Notes: generated by a model from the letters alone, not told the origin. A stretch of DNA of 34,663 nucleotides from Chaetoceros tenuissimus (GCA_021927905.1 BLLK01000036.1:1-34663); one strand, 5' to 3'; shown: positions 1 through 9,825, numbered from the stretch's first letter. Made by a program: numbers and translations.

Positions 1-3000
1 CTCCTCCACTGACTGTATGATTCGTTGCTTGCTGAAAGCGTTATGAGTACTATTAAAGCTTGCCCTAATCCTTTCGTGAATTGCTCTTGCTTCCGGATCT
101 CTTAACAACATCTCCTCAATTTCGTTGTGGAATTCGTACAAATATTTATTAATTTCAACAAGTAATTCTTTGCCTCGAGCTTTACAATCAGACTTGAATT
201 CTTCACCCTTCGACATTTTCTTCAACTGCTTTGCTTTTATTGTCTTTTGATTGATATCACTCTTCATATTACTTGCAATGACGTACTGCATCATTCTCAT
301 TTCAGTCCGAGAACCATTATCGGCATCGGCAGATTTCTTAACAGCAGCCTCGACGCAATGAGTAGAAGTCAGCCATGCACTATAGTTTTTGATGTAGAAG
401 TTCCGAATTTCTTCATAGTCATGGCCACTCTGTTCATCCCATATTGATTTGTCGGCCTTGCTCACCTTCTCTATCCAATCTCTTCCTATTTTTCGAATAT
501 GAGGACAATTCTTTATCATTTCAGCATCTGTATACTTGTCAAGGAATTGGGCAAATGCTTTTAAATCTATTCTGCGATCACCTTGATACTTGCACGCGTG
601 TGTATAAAATACTGAATCGTCCGCACATGGTTCATCTGGATTTTGAATCTTCCTTGCAACAATACGAGCTGTCTCGGGTTCACCAAACAAACCAAGGAAA
701 AGATGTTGTCTGTAGTACCTTTTGAAGTGTTTTTCAAGAAGTAAGATAGCTCGTTTGAAAACTTTGTTTGTCTTGTCTACTTGGTGTTGTGGCACAAGAG
801 GTCGATCCTTCATATTTTCGAGTGTTTGCCCTTCCGGTACAGGAACACTATTTGCAATATTTCCGACCACGTCTAAGATATCTGTAACTTCATACAATCC
901 ATTTGCTTCTTCTTCTTCTTCTCCATCTAGAAGATCGTCATCATCATTATCGTCGTCGTTACAAGGGCTTTCAACATTAGAAATAGAAGTTTCAGAGAGA
1001 GATGATTTCTTGATTTTCTTGAGTCCTTCATTTATTTCTTTTGCAAATAGTTCCATACCTTTGTGAGTCTTCCATTTCTCGTCATTCCCAAGGTTATCTA
1101 AATCTTGTCGCATGAGAAAAACTCTTGCAAGCATGTTTCTACCGTAGAATCCTGGAGTTCCTCCAATGCGCTCATCGCCCTGCTGCATCCAGTCAAAATG
1201 CTTTGAGATAAAAGTATCGTTGTAGCAATAGATGAACTTAAGATCACTGATAATGGTGCGCTCATGAAGGAGTGAGTAAAGTCTACTCGCGGTAGTGTGT
1301 ATTGCAGTATCTTTATCCTTGCGTTTCATTCTTATGCAATACAAAACAATATCTTTGAGGATATGCAAATTTTTCACAATTAGATTTGTTGCTTGACCCA
1401 CAGTCCACCATCTATATTGAGAGTATTCGATTGAGAACGATGTATAATTGAAAGAATCTTCAATTCTAATTACTTACCTTGTCAAGATAGGCTCGCGAAA
1501 TTTCTCGTAGAATTCGTCATTACCTACTCCAATGTTGGCATTCTTCCATTTCTTGTTTGATTTCTCCTCGACAATTTTGATAATATTTCTCCATTCTTCA
1601 ACCCCTATATGTTTTTGTAAATCATAGACTGCGTGTATTAGCTGAAGCGCATTTCTTTCTGTTACTCCACCTTCACCAATCATAGCTCTTGAGGGATTTG
1701 CGAGCAAGACTTGCAGACAATGCAAAGAACAAGTTCCTACTAAAGCATCTTCATCTAGAATTCCAGCAGGGACTAAATATCGATAAAGGCCTTCACGGGT
1801 TCCACCTCCACCACTATCAGCCGAGAATCCCCCATACCGAAAGTTGTTTCCAAGCTCAAGACGTTTCGTAGAAAATTCAATTGCCTGTGCTGCTTGTACA
1901 TTTGTTCCTCCAGCCTTTTCGTTGTCAATAATGAATGCTACGACTTTCTTTTCAGATGCAATCCATTGCGTAACTACTTTAACGAAGTCTCCTCTTGGCC
2001 CTTTATCGATTCCAAGGAAGCACACTGAATTATTAGGATCTTTCATTTGATGGCGTTTTCTAAAGAGCAAATCAGTAGCTACATCCTTAATAACATCGCC
2101 ATTGAAAGTTTCTGCAGGACTTGTATTGCAAATATCTCCTTTCGCGATCACCTCCTCGTCGATGATACCAAGATCATGTAGAAAAGCCATTCGTGCACAG
2201 TGTGAAGCTATTGCCATAGATTGTTGTGATGCTTTTGGGGTAGTAGCAACAGCAAATCCTAAAATTCTTCTCGCAAAATTGTTCAAGTTTGACTTTTTAC
2301 CTTTCAGTTTCATTTTGACCTTTCGATGTTTATCTGAGTTGTTTTTGTATCTCTCATGGTGAGCAGCATTAACTACTATTTCATGTTTTTTTATTTTTTG
2401 GAAACCTTTTGATCGCAGCAATGTCATTATCTCCGAATTTGTAAAATCAATATGATGTAATAATTCACACTGGTGTTCAATGCTCATGCGGTTTTCTTCA
2501 TCTATTGTAATAGTGGTACAGCGACGACTTGCTTGTGATTGATTTGTAGGAGTGATGATGTTTTGGAGCTCAAGCTCTTGGTTTGTATCAATGACAGTAA
2601 ACAAGCCTTGACTTCCTTCAGATACTTCAAAGCCTTGACTTTCATTGGATAAGTCAGAGTATTGACTGTCTTGTGTTAAATTTGGAGGCATGACTTGGGA
2701 CATAAGCTGATTATCTACATTGAAGTGATAATTTTGAGGCATGGATTGAAACTCATAATCATTCTGGTAACTACAGTTAAATGTCTGATTAAATTGATGA
2801 GATATGTTTTGACACGCTTGGTTCGTCCATTCTAGATAATCCCAATGTCTTCCTCTATTGTTCATCCTCGAAGCTACGTTCTGAGAGTTGTTCTGAAGAG
2901 AAGCATTTTGAGAAAATAGATTGCGTCCAGGTATGACATGATTTTCTTTGTTTTGTTTGGCTCCTCGGAGCTTTTCCGACGAGATAGGAGTAGCTGCATC

Positions 3001-3111
3001 AAATACATCATTCCCTCTCTTATTGCTTTTGCCCTTTGAAGGTGAAAGGAAAGATCCTCCAAACATATAGATGATGAAATAAACGAAAACTATGAATTTA
3101 ATTAGCTTCAT
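1..3111 (-). CDS. Partial DDE/RNase H-fold transposase-like protein (2 exons, cut by left edge)
   Basis: Exon 1 is 1478-3111. A GT-AG intron (1412-1477, 66 bp) follows, and exon 2 (1411 down to 1) stays open for 470 codons to the window edge, so the product exceeds 1000 residues and is incomplete. Seen in exon 1: a Gln/Asn/Ser-rich N-terminal third, then a core with Asp369 (FLGIDKG), Asp432 (ADSGGGG) and a CSLH motif at 461-464. Exon 2 begins RWWTVGQA and, near 400-350, holds a Glu in THCVEAAVK. It also has an acidic low-complexity stretch (about 960-900). The D...D...CxxH...E order is the known signature of several eukaryotic cut-and-paste transposase superfamilies (hAT, MULE, Kolobok and others); assigning it to one of them is not possible here. 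The hydrophobic first 15 residues may be untranslated, since Met16 is an alternative start. No terminal inverted repeats were found up to 3371. Domesticated or active status is unknown. Confidence 0.6.
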
Positions 3112-3371
3112 TGAAGCAATTTTGTATTGTAGATAGTTGAACTAGTTTCTTCTTATCAAAAGTACTATAATATGTGTTGAATAATATAGTTATTGTGTTC
3201 ATGCTCAAAACAAATATGCTATTTCTCGTTATGGCGGTTCATATTTTAATGGGAAGTCCCTCAAATGAAAATGGAATTTTCTTTTTCTGTCAAAGCTTTG
3301 AGTCGTGGACTGAGAGTAGCTAATTTAATAATATTAGAGATGTTTTGGTACATGATTGGTGTCAACATCCT
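3112..3371. other. Short intergenic gap between transposase 5' end and old lipase 3' end
   Basis: AT-rich, with no open frame of note and no inverted repeat that I could pair. It must hold the promoter of the transposase-like gene and the native polyadenylation region of the lipase. Nothing specific can be named. Confidence 0.4.
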
Positions 3372-3539
3372 TCAACGGACAATGAGCCCAAAAGCTAGCG
3401 ATCCCCGCCCACTAGATTCTGGTTGCTGAATCTCACCAGCACGTTGTTCTGAGACTGGTGTATTGTTCTCATTCATTTCTGAATCATGGTCTCCATCCAT
3501 GAGAAAAAGGCCAGAGCTCTCCGACATTTTTCTGTTTAA
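3372..3539 (-). pseudogene. Displaced 3' coding end of the patatin lipase (last 55 codons plus stop)
   Basis: Reading the minus strand across the target duplication, the lipase frame that is interrupted at 10231 resumes at 3539 (codon TTA, 3539-3537). It stays open for 55 codons to a TGA at 3374-3372. The encoded tail is hydrophilic and Ser/Glu/Asn-rich (it includes MSESSGLFLMDGD). The frame, the TSD and the codon phase agree exactly, so this is inferred to be the original C-terminus of the lipase, now 6.7 kb away on the far side of the retrotransposon. With it the lipase would be about 786 residues long. Confidence 0.75.
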
Positions 3540-3544
3540 GCTAC
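3539..3544. repeat. Target site duplication, left copy (agctac)
   Basis: Six bases agctac directly abut the TG of the 5' LTR and recur after the 3' LTR. Copia integrases usually leave 5 bp. The 6-bp match holds if the LTR ends are TG and CA as drawn. Confidence 0.85.
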
Positions 3545-3940
3545 TGTGAAGTTATGAGGGGTGAGACGACCGAGTTATTGACCCCTTCAGAAGCAACACG
3601 TCGCCAAAACTAAATTCTCATTGAAGGAACTAAATTCTGTGACCACGTCACAAGACGAGGCTAAAATCTCTCATGCGGGACACGATCGTTTTAAAAGAAA
3701 TACAAGAAACATTTCCATTCAAAATAAAAGAGTGAAGTGATCGATATCCAATACATCAATAGAAACATGCACCAACAGATCAAACACATATAATATACGA
3801 GTCGACGTAAGCAGTGCCACGTCAGCTCGAAAGGAAGGATTTCAAAAAGGGTTGAATTCCGAAGTTCATAATTTACTTATAAAATAGAAAATTGCAAAAT
3901 TGCACGCGAGCCCAACTGACTTCTAGCCAGTTATCTCACA
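3545..3940 (+). repeat. 5' LTR of the Copia element
   Basis: 396 bp, TG...CA ends with a 5-bp terminal inverted repeat (TGTGA/TCACA). It matches the 3' LTR at every base I compared. It contains a TATA-like stretch (tataatata, about 3789-3797), two CCACGTCA motifs (3643-3650 and 3817-3824) and a short internal direct repeat aactaaattct near 3609 and 3629. Expected role: promoter and transcript start of the element. Confidence 0.95.
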
Positions 3941-3954
3941 CGCTTCCTCTGCGC
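3939..3954 (+). promoter_or_regulatory. Putative primer-binding site matching initiator tRNA-Met D-arm
   Basis: The sequence CACGCTTCCTCTGCGC straddles the LTR end and the first internal bases. Its reverse complement, GCGCAGAGGAAGCGTG, matches the D-arm of eukaryotic initiator tRNA-Met (consensus recalled as GCGCAGNGGAAGCGTG). A tRNA 3'-end PBS would start with TGG, and none is present here. Half-tRNA priming from internal iMet sequence is known for Drosophila copia and yeast Ty5, although from the anticodon region. Whether the host tRNA carries A at the variable base cannot be seen. Confidence 0.6.
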
Positions 3955-4006
3955 AATCACAATATAATATAACTAGTATACATTCCAAGCCCCAACTCAT
4001 GTCATC

Positions 4007-5446
4007 ATGGTCGAAAACAACCCCGAACGCAATGAAGAAGGAGCTCCAGACCAGAATCAAAACCAGCCGGGAGATGATGCACCTAATGTCCCTCCACAAG
4101 ATGGTAATGCAAATCCTGGAGGAGGGGTACAAGATCAAGGTGGACTCGGAGGAGCTGGCAATGGAGATGATGATCCAGGAGAAGGAGCTGCTGGAGATAG
4201 GGGAGGAATGGATGCTGGACATCGAACTTTTGCTAGAACACCTGGTCAAAGTGCGCCTAACAAAATTATCCACTTCGACACCAGATACGGGCAAACTCTG
4301 TACAGAGAACTCTCAAGCGGTTTTCTGGATGAGGACTCTAAGTTCGGAGGCAACCCAGGAGAAATAAACCTATTCTGTTCAGCGTACCGTATCAGAGCAG
4401 CAAGTGCCGGATGGGATTCTGGTATCGACCAAATTCCCGAGGATATTACTGAGCATGGTCTCCTTGCAGGTCCTTTCAAGAACATGACAGACTCTCATGG
4501 CGAGCTCAGTCTTGAGCATATCGCCCAGTTTGAGGGTACTTACATCGATAAGGAATGTCGTTCTTCCCAAGATACTTACATGAAGTTCAATGCCATATTG
4601 AATTCACTCACGAAGGAATGCAAAGAAAAGGTAATGGTATGGCAGGACCAGATGAAGGCAAATGGCATCTACTCCGGAAATCTAATCTTCAAGATCTTGA
4701 TGAGGGAATCCTCGGTTGATTCAACCTCAACCACTCAACTTCTCCAGAAAAGAATCCAAGACTTGTACCTCTACATGGCGACAGTCAGCAACGACGTTGT
4801 AAAGTTCAATATCTACGTCAAGAAGCAGACTGAGGCACTCAATGCAAGGGGTCATCTCCCTCAGAATCTTACTCTCAACCTCTTCAAGGCTTACCTCACA
4901 TGCCCTGACACGAAGTTCAATGCTTACATTCAGCGTAAGGAAGATGCCTTCAACGAAGGTGAAGACATCAGTGACAACAAGTTGATGACCCTTGCAGCTG
5001 ATAAGTACCGTGGACTGAAGGAAAAGGATGAATGGGAAGCTCCATCTCCGGAGGAGGAGAAGATTCAAGCTCTAGAGGCTGCTCTTGCCAAGCTCAAGAA
5101 GCATGGTAAAGGCAAGGGAAAAGCCAAAGGAAAAGGGAAAGTCAAGGGACAGGAGAAGGACTCCAAGAAGGAACATGGTAAGCGAGGACGCGATGACAAG
5201 TGGAGATTTGAAAACAAATCCGGCAAGAAGACAATCACTAAGGATGGAAAGAAGTGGTACTGGTGTAGCAAAGAGAATGGAGGCAAGTGTCAAGGGGCAT
5301 GGCGCCGCCACTCTCCTAGTGACTGTAAGGGAACAGCAGCCAAAGTTGCGAAGAAGGAGGAATCGACTGACTCCAAGAGAGCACTTAAGGCTCAAGCTGC
5401 ACTAGCATCCACCCAATTTGAATCTGACAGTGATAGCAGCGAATGA
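4007..5446 (+). CDS. gag: Copia gag (capsid/nucleocapsid), 479 aa
   Basis: The ATG lies 66 bp after the 5' LTR. The N-terminal 60 residues are Gly/Asn/Asp-rich. A helical capsid region follows (about 85-350), with the Copia-gag-like stretch around LNSLTKECKEKVMVWQ. Then come a Lys/Gly-rich basic block (about 363-400) and a knuckle-like Cys/His array near 420-445 with spacing CX7CX6HX4C. This is a variant of the usual CCHC zinc knuckle, and it would bind the element RNA. The frame ends at TGA (5444-5446), but the following codons continue in the same frame into protease, so the stop sits exactly at the gag-pol border. Confidence 0.9.
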   Translation: MVENNPERNEEGAPDQNQNQPGDDAPNVPPQDGNANPGGGVQDQGGLGGAGNGDDDPGEGAAGDRGGMDAGHRTFARTPGQSAPNKIIHFDTRYGQTLYRELSSGFLDEDSKFGGNPGEINLFCSAYRIRAASAGWDSGIDQIPEDITEHGLLAGPFKNMTDSHGELSLEHIAQFEGTYIDKECRSSQDTYMKFNAILNSLTKECKEKVMVWQDQMKANGIYSGNLIFKILMRESSVDSTSTTQLLQKRIQDLYLYMATVSNDVVKFNIYVKKQTEALNARGHLPQNLTLNLFKAYLTCPDTKFNAYIQRKEDAFNEGEDISDNKLMTLAADKYRGLKEKDEWEAPSPEEEKIQALEAALAKLKKHGKGKGKAKGKGKVKGQEKDSKKEHGKRGRDDKWRFENKSGKKTITKDGKKWYWCSKENGGKCQGAWRRHSPSDCKGTAAKVAKKEESTDSKRALKAQAALASTQFESDSDSSE

Positions 5447-6370
5447 AAGTCGTGCAGGAAGAAAGTGAGCAGCAAGGGGCTGCGATTTATGTGTGAAACT
5501 ACATATGATAAAGTAATCAAAATGGTTACATATTTTCTTCCTGCTGTATTCGTACTATTCTTTTCCCAAGTTTTGTCTAACACACTTAATGTGAATGACT
5601 CTTTCAAACATATCAACTCCAAGGAGGAGAGAAAGATGAACAACATAAGCGAAATCAGGGCAAAATTTGGAGCTGAAACTTTGAAATCAGTAAAAATATA
5701 CAATGACAAAGTAGCCGTCGACATCGACAAAGCTAGCCACTTAGAGCAAACTTGTCAAAAGACAAAATTCTTCTTCGCGAAAATAAAGAGGACCATTGGA
5801 TATATCATTGGATGTGAATGGATGAAATCACCACCAGGTGAGTCCAGAAAGTATGCAAGGAACCGGAGGAGAAAAGATATGCACTGGCAATTCTCCTACA
5901 AAAGACGAAAGGGCAAGAGAAGGATCAAGATAGGAACGTACCTAGCAAGAATCCGTGAGCAGATCCCTGAAGCGGACTTTGACACTCGTGAGCAAAAGCT
6001 CTTTAAAGCATACAAGAACTTACTTCCAAACACTTCAAAATATGATAGGCGAGGGAAGATAGCCGTAAGTCTCCTAGCAATGCAAGCAGTAGCGTTCAGC
6101 ACAAGTTTTAAAGGTACACGATCTACCAAGTTTGACACAGATAGTGGAGATGTAGGCATAGACAATCGGTGTTCAGCATGCATCTCTCACAAAGTGGATG
6201 ACTTCGTAGGTGATCTGAGAGAGACCAATAGGGTCATAAAAGGCTACGGTGGTACTAAGACAGCGAACCTCATGGTTGGTACCATCAAATGGAACATTCT
6301 AGATGACGAAGGAATGCCGCATGAATTCTTGATACCAAATTCGTACTATTCACCTCAAGGTGGGGTCTGA
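5447..6370 (+). CDS. pol: Copia pol, protease part (between two in-frame TGA codons)
   Basis: This stretch continues the gag frame after its TGA and ends at a second TGA (6368-6370). There is no convincing ATG near the front, so expression probably needs read-through of the first TGA or internal initiation. A hydrophobic stretch (about 5520-5580, VTYFLPAVFVLFFSQVL) resembles a membrane segment. A basic middle part follows, then the aspartic-protease-like core with GIDNRCSACIS (Asp codon at 6161-6163) and FLIPNSYYSPQGGV before the stop. The DNR at the active site instead of D-S/T-G is like what I recall for diatom Copia proteases, but that is memory, not something shown here. Confidence 0.75.
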   Translation, partial: KSCRKKVSSKGLRFMCETTYDKVIKMVTYFLPAVFVLFFSQVLSNTLNVNDSFKHINSKEERKMNNISEIRAKFGAETLKSVKIYNDKVAVDIDKASHLEQTCQKTKFFFAKIKRTIGYIIGCEWMKSPPGESRKYARNRRRKDMHWQFSYKRRKGKRRIKIGTYLARIREQIPEADFDTREQKLFKAYKNLLPNTSKYDRRGKIAVSLLAMQAVAFSTSFKGTRSTKFDTDSGDVGIDNRCSACISHKVDDFVGDLRETNRVIKGYGGTKTANLMVGTIKWNILDDEGMPHEFLIPNSYYSPQGGV

Positions 6371-9300
6371 CTGTTGAGTCCTCAACATTGGGCTAAAGTA
6401 CAAAAGGGGAATAAGAAGCATCTAAAGCCATTCTCGAGGACAACAGCCACGGATGTAACTCTTGTCTGGAACAACCAAGCGTCAAAGTTGACGGTGCCAT
6501 TATCAAAAGAATCAAATGTAGCTACACTTAGACTCTCGCCAGGATATGAGAAGTTCCATGCATTCTGTGCAGAATGTGAAAGCAATTCCAACAAGGAAGA
6601 TTATAATCCACTACTAGTCAATGCCGTAGGAGTAGTATCAGATAATGAATCTGATGATGAAATAGAAGAATCCGAGCTGCAGGACAAGGTTCAAAATGAG
6701 TGGCCAAAGAACCCGACTAAGATGACTTGGAAATTGAAGGAGGCGCCAGCTGTAGTTGAGATAGAAGAGGATCGACTTCCCGATACCGATACATCACAGC
6801 TGCTGCGTTACCACCAACAGTTTGGTCATATATCGTTTGCCAAATTGCAAGCGATGGCCAAGGTGGGTATTATACCAAGCAAATTAGCGAAGTGTAACAT
6901 ACCAGTGTGCGTTGCATGCATGTATGCAAAGGCTCACAAGAAACCATGGCGCTCCAAGTTACCAAAGGAAAAGCCCAAACCAGCTCCTACCAAGCCTGGA
7001 GAATTAGTATCAGTTGATCAACTGACTTCTCCCACACCAGGACTCATAGCACAGATGACAGGTATACTCACTACGAAGAGATACAAGTATGCGACCGTAT
7101 TTGTGGACCAAGCGTCAAGGCTAGGCTATGTCTATCTCCAAAAGACAGCCAACGTGGAGGAGACTCTTGAAGCGAAGCTTGCTTTTGAACTCTACTCGGA
7201 GCATCGAGGGGTGAAAATACAGGCTTATCATGCTGATAATGGAGTTTTCCGAGCAAACAAATGGATTGAAGCATGTCATAAGAAATCACAGAAGCTGACC
7301 TTCGCAGGAGTGAACGCACATCACTCAAACGGACTAGCTGAAAAGCGAATCCGAGATCTACAAGATCATGCGAGAACGATGCTTATCCATGCAAACAACA
7401 GATGGAAGAAATGCATTACAGCCAATCTATGGCCATATGCTGTCCGCGAAGCAAACAATGCTATCAACCATACACCAAATATGAAAGACAATGACAAGCG
7501 AAGTCCTTATCAAATATTTACAGACACAAAAGTGAATGTGAATCCCAAGCATTTCAAACCTTTCGGATGCCCGGTGTACATCCTTGAAAATGAATTGCAA
7601 CAAAATAAACCCTATCATAAATGGAAGCAACGATCGAAGGTGGGAATATATTTGGGAAAGTCTGAGCAACATGGACGAAATGTCTCACTTGTCCTCAATA
7701 GAACAACAGGTTTAGTAAGCCCAGCCTTCCACGTAAAGCACGATAGTAGCTTCCACTCAGTAAAACAAGACCATTTTGATTCATTATGGCAAATTAAAGC
7801 AGGGTTGGTAAAAGCTACACCAACTCCTCCTCCTACAATCGAAACGCAAAAGCGAAAAGAAGTAACATTCAACCTCAACAGTGAACAGAGTCATGACACG
7901 TCCCGAAAACGAAAAGCGACGGAAGAGCTGCAGCATAATTCCAAAGACAAGGACAGTACAAAAGAAGTACGTAAAGAGCCTGAAGGAGAACCCACAAAGG
8001 TACCTTCAAAACCTAAAACTGTTCAACCTCACATTGAAGCAATGTTGACGGAAATATCTGAAGTCACAAAAGATGACATTGAAGGCGAGATATTTTGTTT
8101 GAGTGCTCTGTTTCCAGACAGAGAGGATACTGAGGAGAATCCATTACTAGCATTTAAAGCTAATGCTGATCCGGATACACTGTACCATCATGAAGCAATG
8201 AAACAGCCGGACCGAAAGGAATTCATCAAAAGTATGCAAAAGGAAGTCGATGACCAAATGAAGAACAATAACTTCACAGTTATCAAAAGGGAACTAGTCC
8301 CTGAAGGAGAGAAAATCTTTCCAGCCGTATGGCAGATGCGAAGAAAGAGAGAGATTTTGACCGGAGCGATAAAGAAGCACAAGGCAAGACTTAACTTTGA
8401 TGGATCTAAGTCAAAGAAAGGTATACACTATGACCAGACGTATGCGCCAGTAGCCTCATGGACTTCAGTAAGGCTATTATTGACACTAGTGTGTGTACAC
8501 GGATGGAAGACCCAACAGCTTGACTTCGTATCGGCCTTCACACAAGCGCCAATTGACAAGGAACTGTATATGGAGATCCCAAGAGGAATTCAAGTGGAAG
8601 GTGCAGACAATCCGAAGGATTACTGCTTAAAAATCCATAAGAATATCTATGGACAGAAGTCCGCAGGACGCACATGGAACCAATACTTGGTCAAGAAGCT
8701 GACTCAAGAACTAGGTTTCACTCAATCTAAAATAGATGAGTGTGTATTCTACAGAGGTAGAACGATGTATGTGCTATATACGGATGACTCGATTCTTGCA
8801 GGTCCATCTCAGAAGGAGATTGATCAGATCATAGAAGACATACGTAAGGCAAAGCTCGAGATAACAATTGAGGGTACACTGGAGGACTTCCTCGGTGTAA
8901 ACATTGACCGAAGAGAAGATGGTACTATACATCTATCTCAACCACAGTTAATAAGCCAAATCCTCAAAGACCTAAAAATGGATGAAGATCGAACCAACGA
9001 AAAGGACACTCCAGCCAGCTCATCCAAGTTACTATCCCGACATTCCGATTCTGAAGATTTTGACAAATCATTCCACTATCGATCCATCATTGGTAAACTC
9101 AACTATTTAGAGAAGGGTTCAAGGAGCGACATCGCTTATATAACTCACCAATGCGCGAGATTCACTACAGCTCCAAAAGAAGAGCATGGCAAAGCCATAA
9201 GATGGCTAGCTAGATATCTAAAAGGATCTAGAGATAAGGGTACGATATTGAAACCAAACAAGTCAAGAGATTTGGAGCTCTACGTCGATGCAGACTTTGC

Positions 9301-9781
9301 AGGTAACTGGGACTCGAAAGAGACGCAAGATAGAGATACAGCGAGATCACGACATGGTTATTTTATATTTTACAAAGGCTGTCCTATATTATGGAAGTCG
9401 CAACTTCAAACTGAAATCAGTTTGAGTAGTACGGAATCTGAGTACACTGGACTATCCTATGCACTCCGAGATGTAATTCCAATCATGAATCTTCTGAAGG
9501 AGATGAAGGAGCAAGGATTCCCCATTGAATCTACAACTCCACAGGTAAAATGTAAAGTATTTGAGGATAATTCCGGTGCATTGGAAATGGCAAAGGTACA
9601 CAAGTACAGACCAAGGACCAAACACTTGAATAATCGACTACATCACTTTCGCGATTACGTCTCACGTGGAGAGATCGAAATTCTACCAATTGATACAAAA
9701 GAACAACTTGCGGATTACTTGACAAAAGCTTTGAACTTTGCAACTCTTAGCTATCTCAGAAAGAAGGTCATGGGATGGTAA
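6371..9781 (+). CDS. pol: Copia pol: integrase, reverse transcriptase, RNase H
   Basis: This is the same frame as gag and protease, resuming directly after the TGA with LLSPQHWAK; the first ATG-like codon is not needed. Domains in order: GAG-pre-integrase/HHCC zinc finger (HQQFGH...CVAC, about 6810-6925); integrase catalytic triad Asp (7016-7018), Asp in HADNG (7234-7236) and Glu in GLAEKR (7340-7342); a variable linker (about 7800-8150); reverse transcriptase with QLDFVSAF and the YTDD active site (8777-8788); RNase H with YVDADFAG and SSTESEY. All catalytic residues that I can check are intact, so apart from the two TGA codons the enzyme set looks functional. The stop is TAA at 9779-9781. 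Confidence 0.93.
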   Translation: MLSPQHWAKVQKGNKKHLKPFSRTTATDVTLVWNNQASKLTVPLSKESNVATLRLSPGYEKFHAFCAECESNSNKEDYNPLLVNAVGVVSDNESDDEIEESELQDKVQNEWPKNPTKMTWKLKEAPAVVEIEEDRLPDTDTSQLLRYHQQFGHISFAKLQAMAKVGIIPSKLAKCNIPVCVACMYAKAHKKPWRSKLPKEKPKPAPTKPGELVSVDQLTSPTPGLIAQMTGILTTKRYKYATVFVDQASRLGYVYLQKTANVEETLEAKLAFELYSEHRGVKIQAYHADNGVFRANKWIEACHKKSQKLTFAGVNAHHSNGLAEKRIRDLQDHARTMLIHANNRWKKCITANLWPYAVREANNAINHTPNMKDNDKRSPYQIFTDTKVNVNPKHFKPFGCPVYILENELQQNKPYHKWKQRSKVGIYLGKSEQHGRNVSLVLNRTTGLVSPAFHVKHDSSFHSVKQDHFDSLWQIKAGLVKATPTPPPTIETQKRKEVTFNLNSEQSHDTSRKRKATEELQHNSKDKDSTKEVRKEPEGEPTKVPSKPKTVQPHIEAMLTEISEVTKDDIEGEIFCLSALFPDREDTEENPLLAFKANADPDTLYHHEAMKQPDRKEFIKSMQKEVDDQMKNNNFTVIKRELVPEGEKIFPAVWQMRRKREILTGAIKKHKARLNFDGSKSKKGIHYDQTYAPVASWTSVRLLLTLVCVHGWKTQQLDFVSAFTQAPIDKELYMEIPRGIQVEGADNPKDYCLKIHKNIYGQKSAGRTWNQYLVKKLTQELGFTQSKIDECVFYRGRTMYVLYTDDSILAGPSQKEIDQIIEDIRKAKLEITIEGTLEDFLGVNIDRREDGTIHLSQPQLISQILKDLKMDEDRTNEKDTPASSSKLLSRHSDSEDFDKSFHYRSIIGKLNYLEKGSRSDIAYITHQCARFTTAPKEEHGKAIRWLARYLKGSRDKGTILKPNKSRDLELYVDADFAGNWDSKETQDRDTARSRHGYFIFYKGCPILWKSQLQTEISLSSTESEYTGLSYALRDVIPIMNLLKEMKEQGFPIESTTPQVKCKVFEDNSGALEMAKVHKYRPRTKHLNNRLHHFRDYVSRGEIEILPIDTKEQLADYLTKALNFATLSYLRKKVMGW

Positions 9782-9825
9782 TTACATTATCCCCTTTGGA
9801 CAACCAAGTGCTCTGAAGCGACAAT

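Noticed and set aside
247-1066. Plus-strand frames at the left edge (also 1689-2362)
   Set aside because: Opposite the spliced transposase-like exons, which give a longer coherent protein.
3718-3730. AATAAA in the LTR as its polyadenylation signal
   Set aside because: It lies upstream of the TATA-like sequence at 3789, so it would not be in the R region if that TATA is used.
4246-5395. Several minus-strand frames opposite gag
   Set aside because: Shadows of the gag frame, with no family features.
5444-6370. TGA as a sense codon in this genome
   Set aside because: Other genes use TGA as the final stop (M11 gene, copy-2 old end, lipase old end), so a changed code does not explain the two TGA codons in the element.
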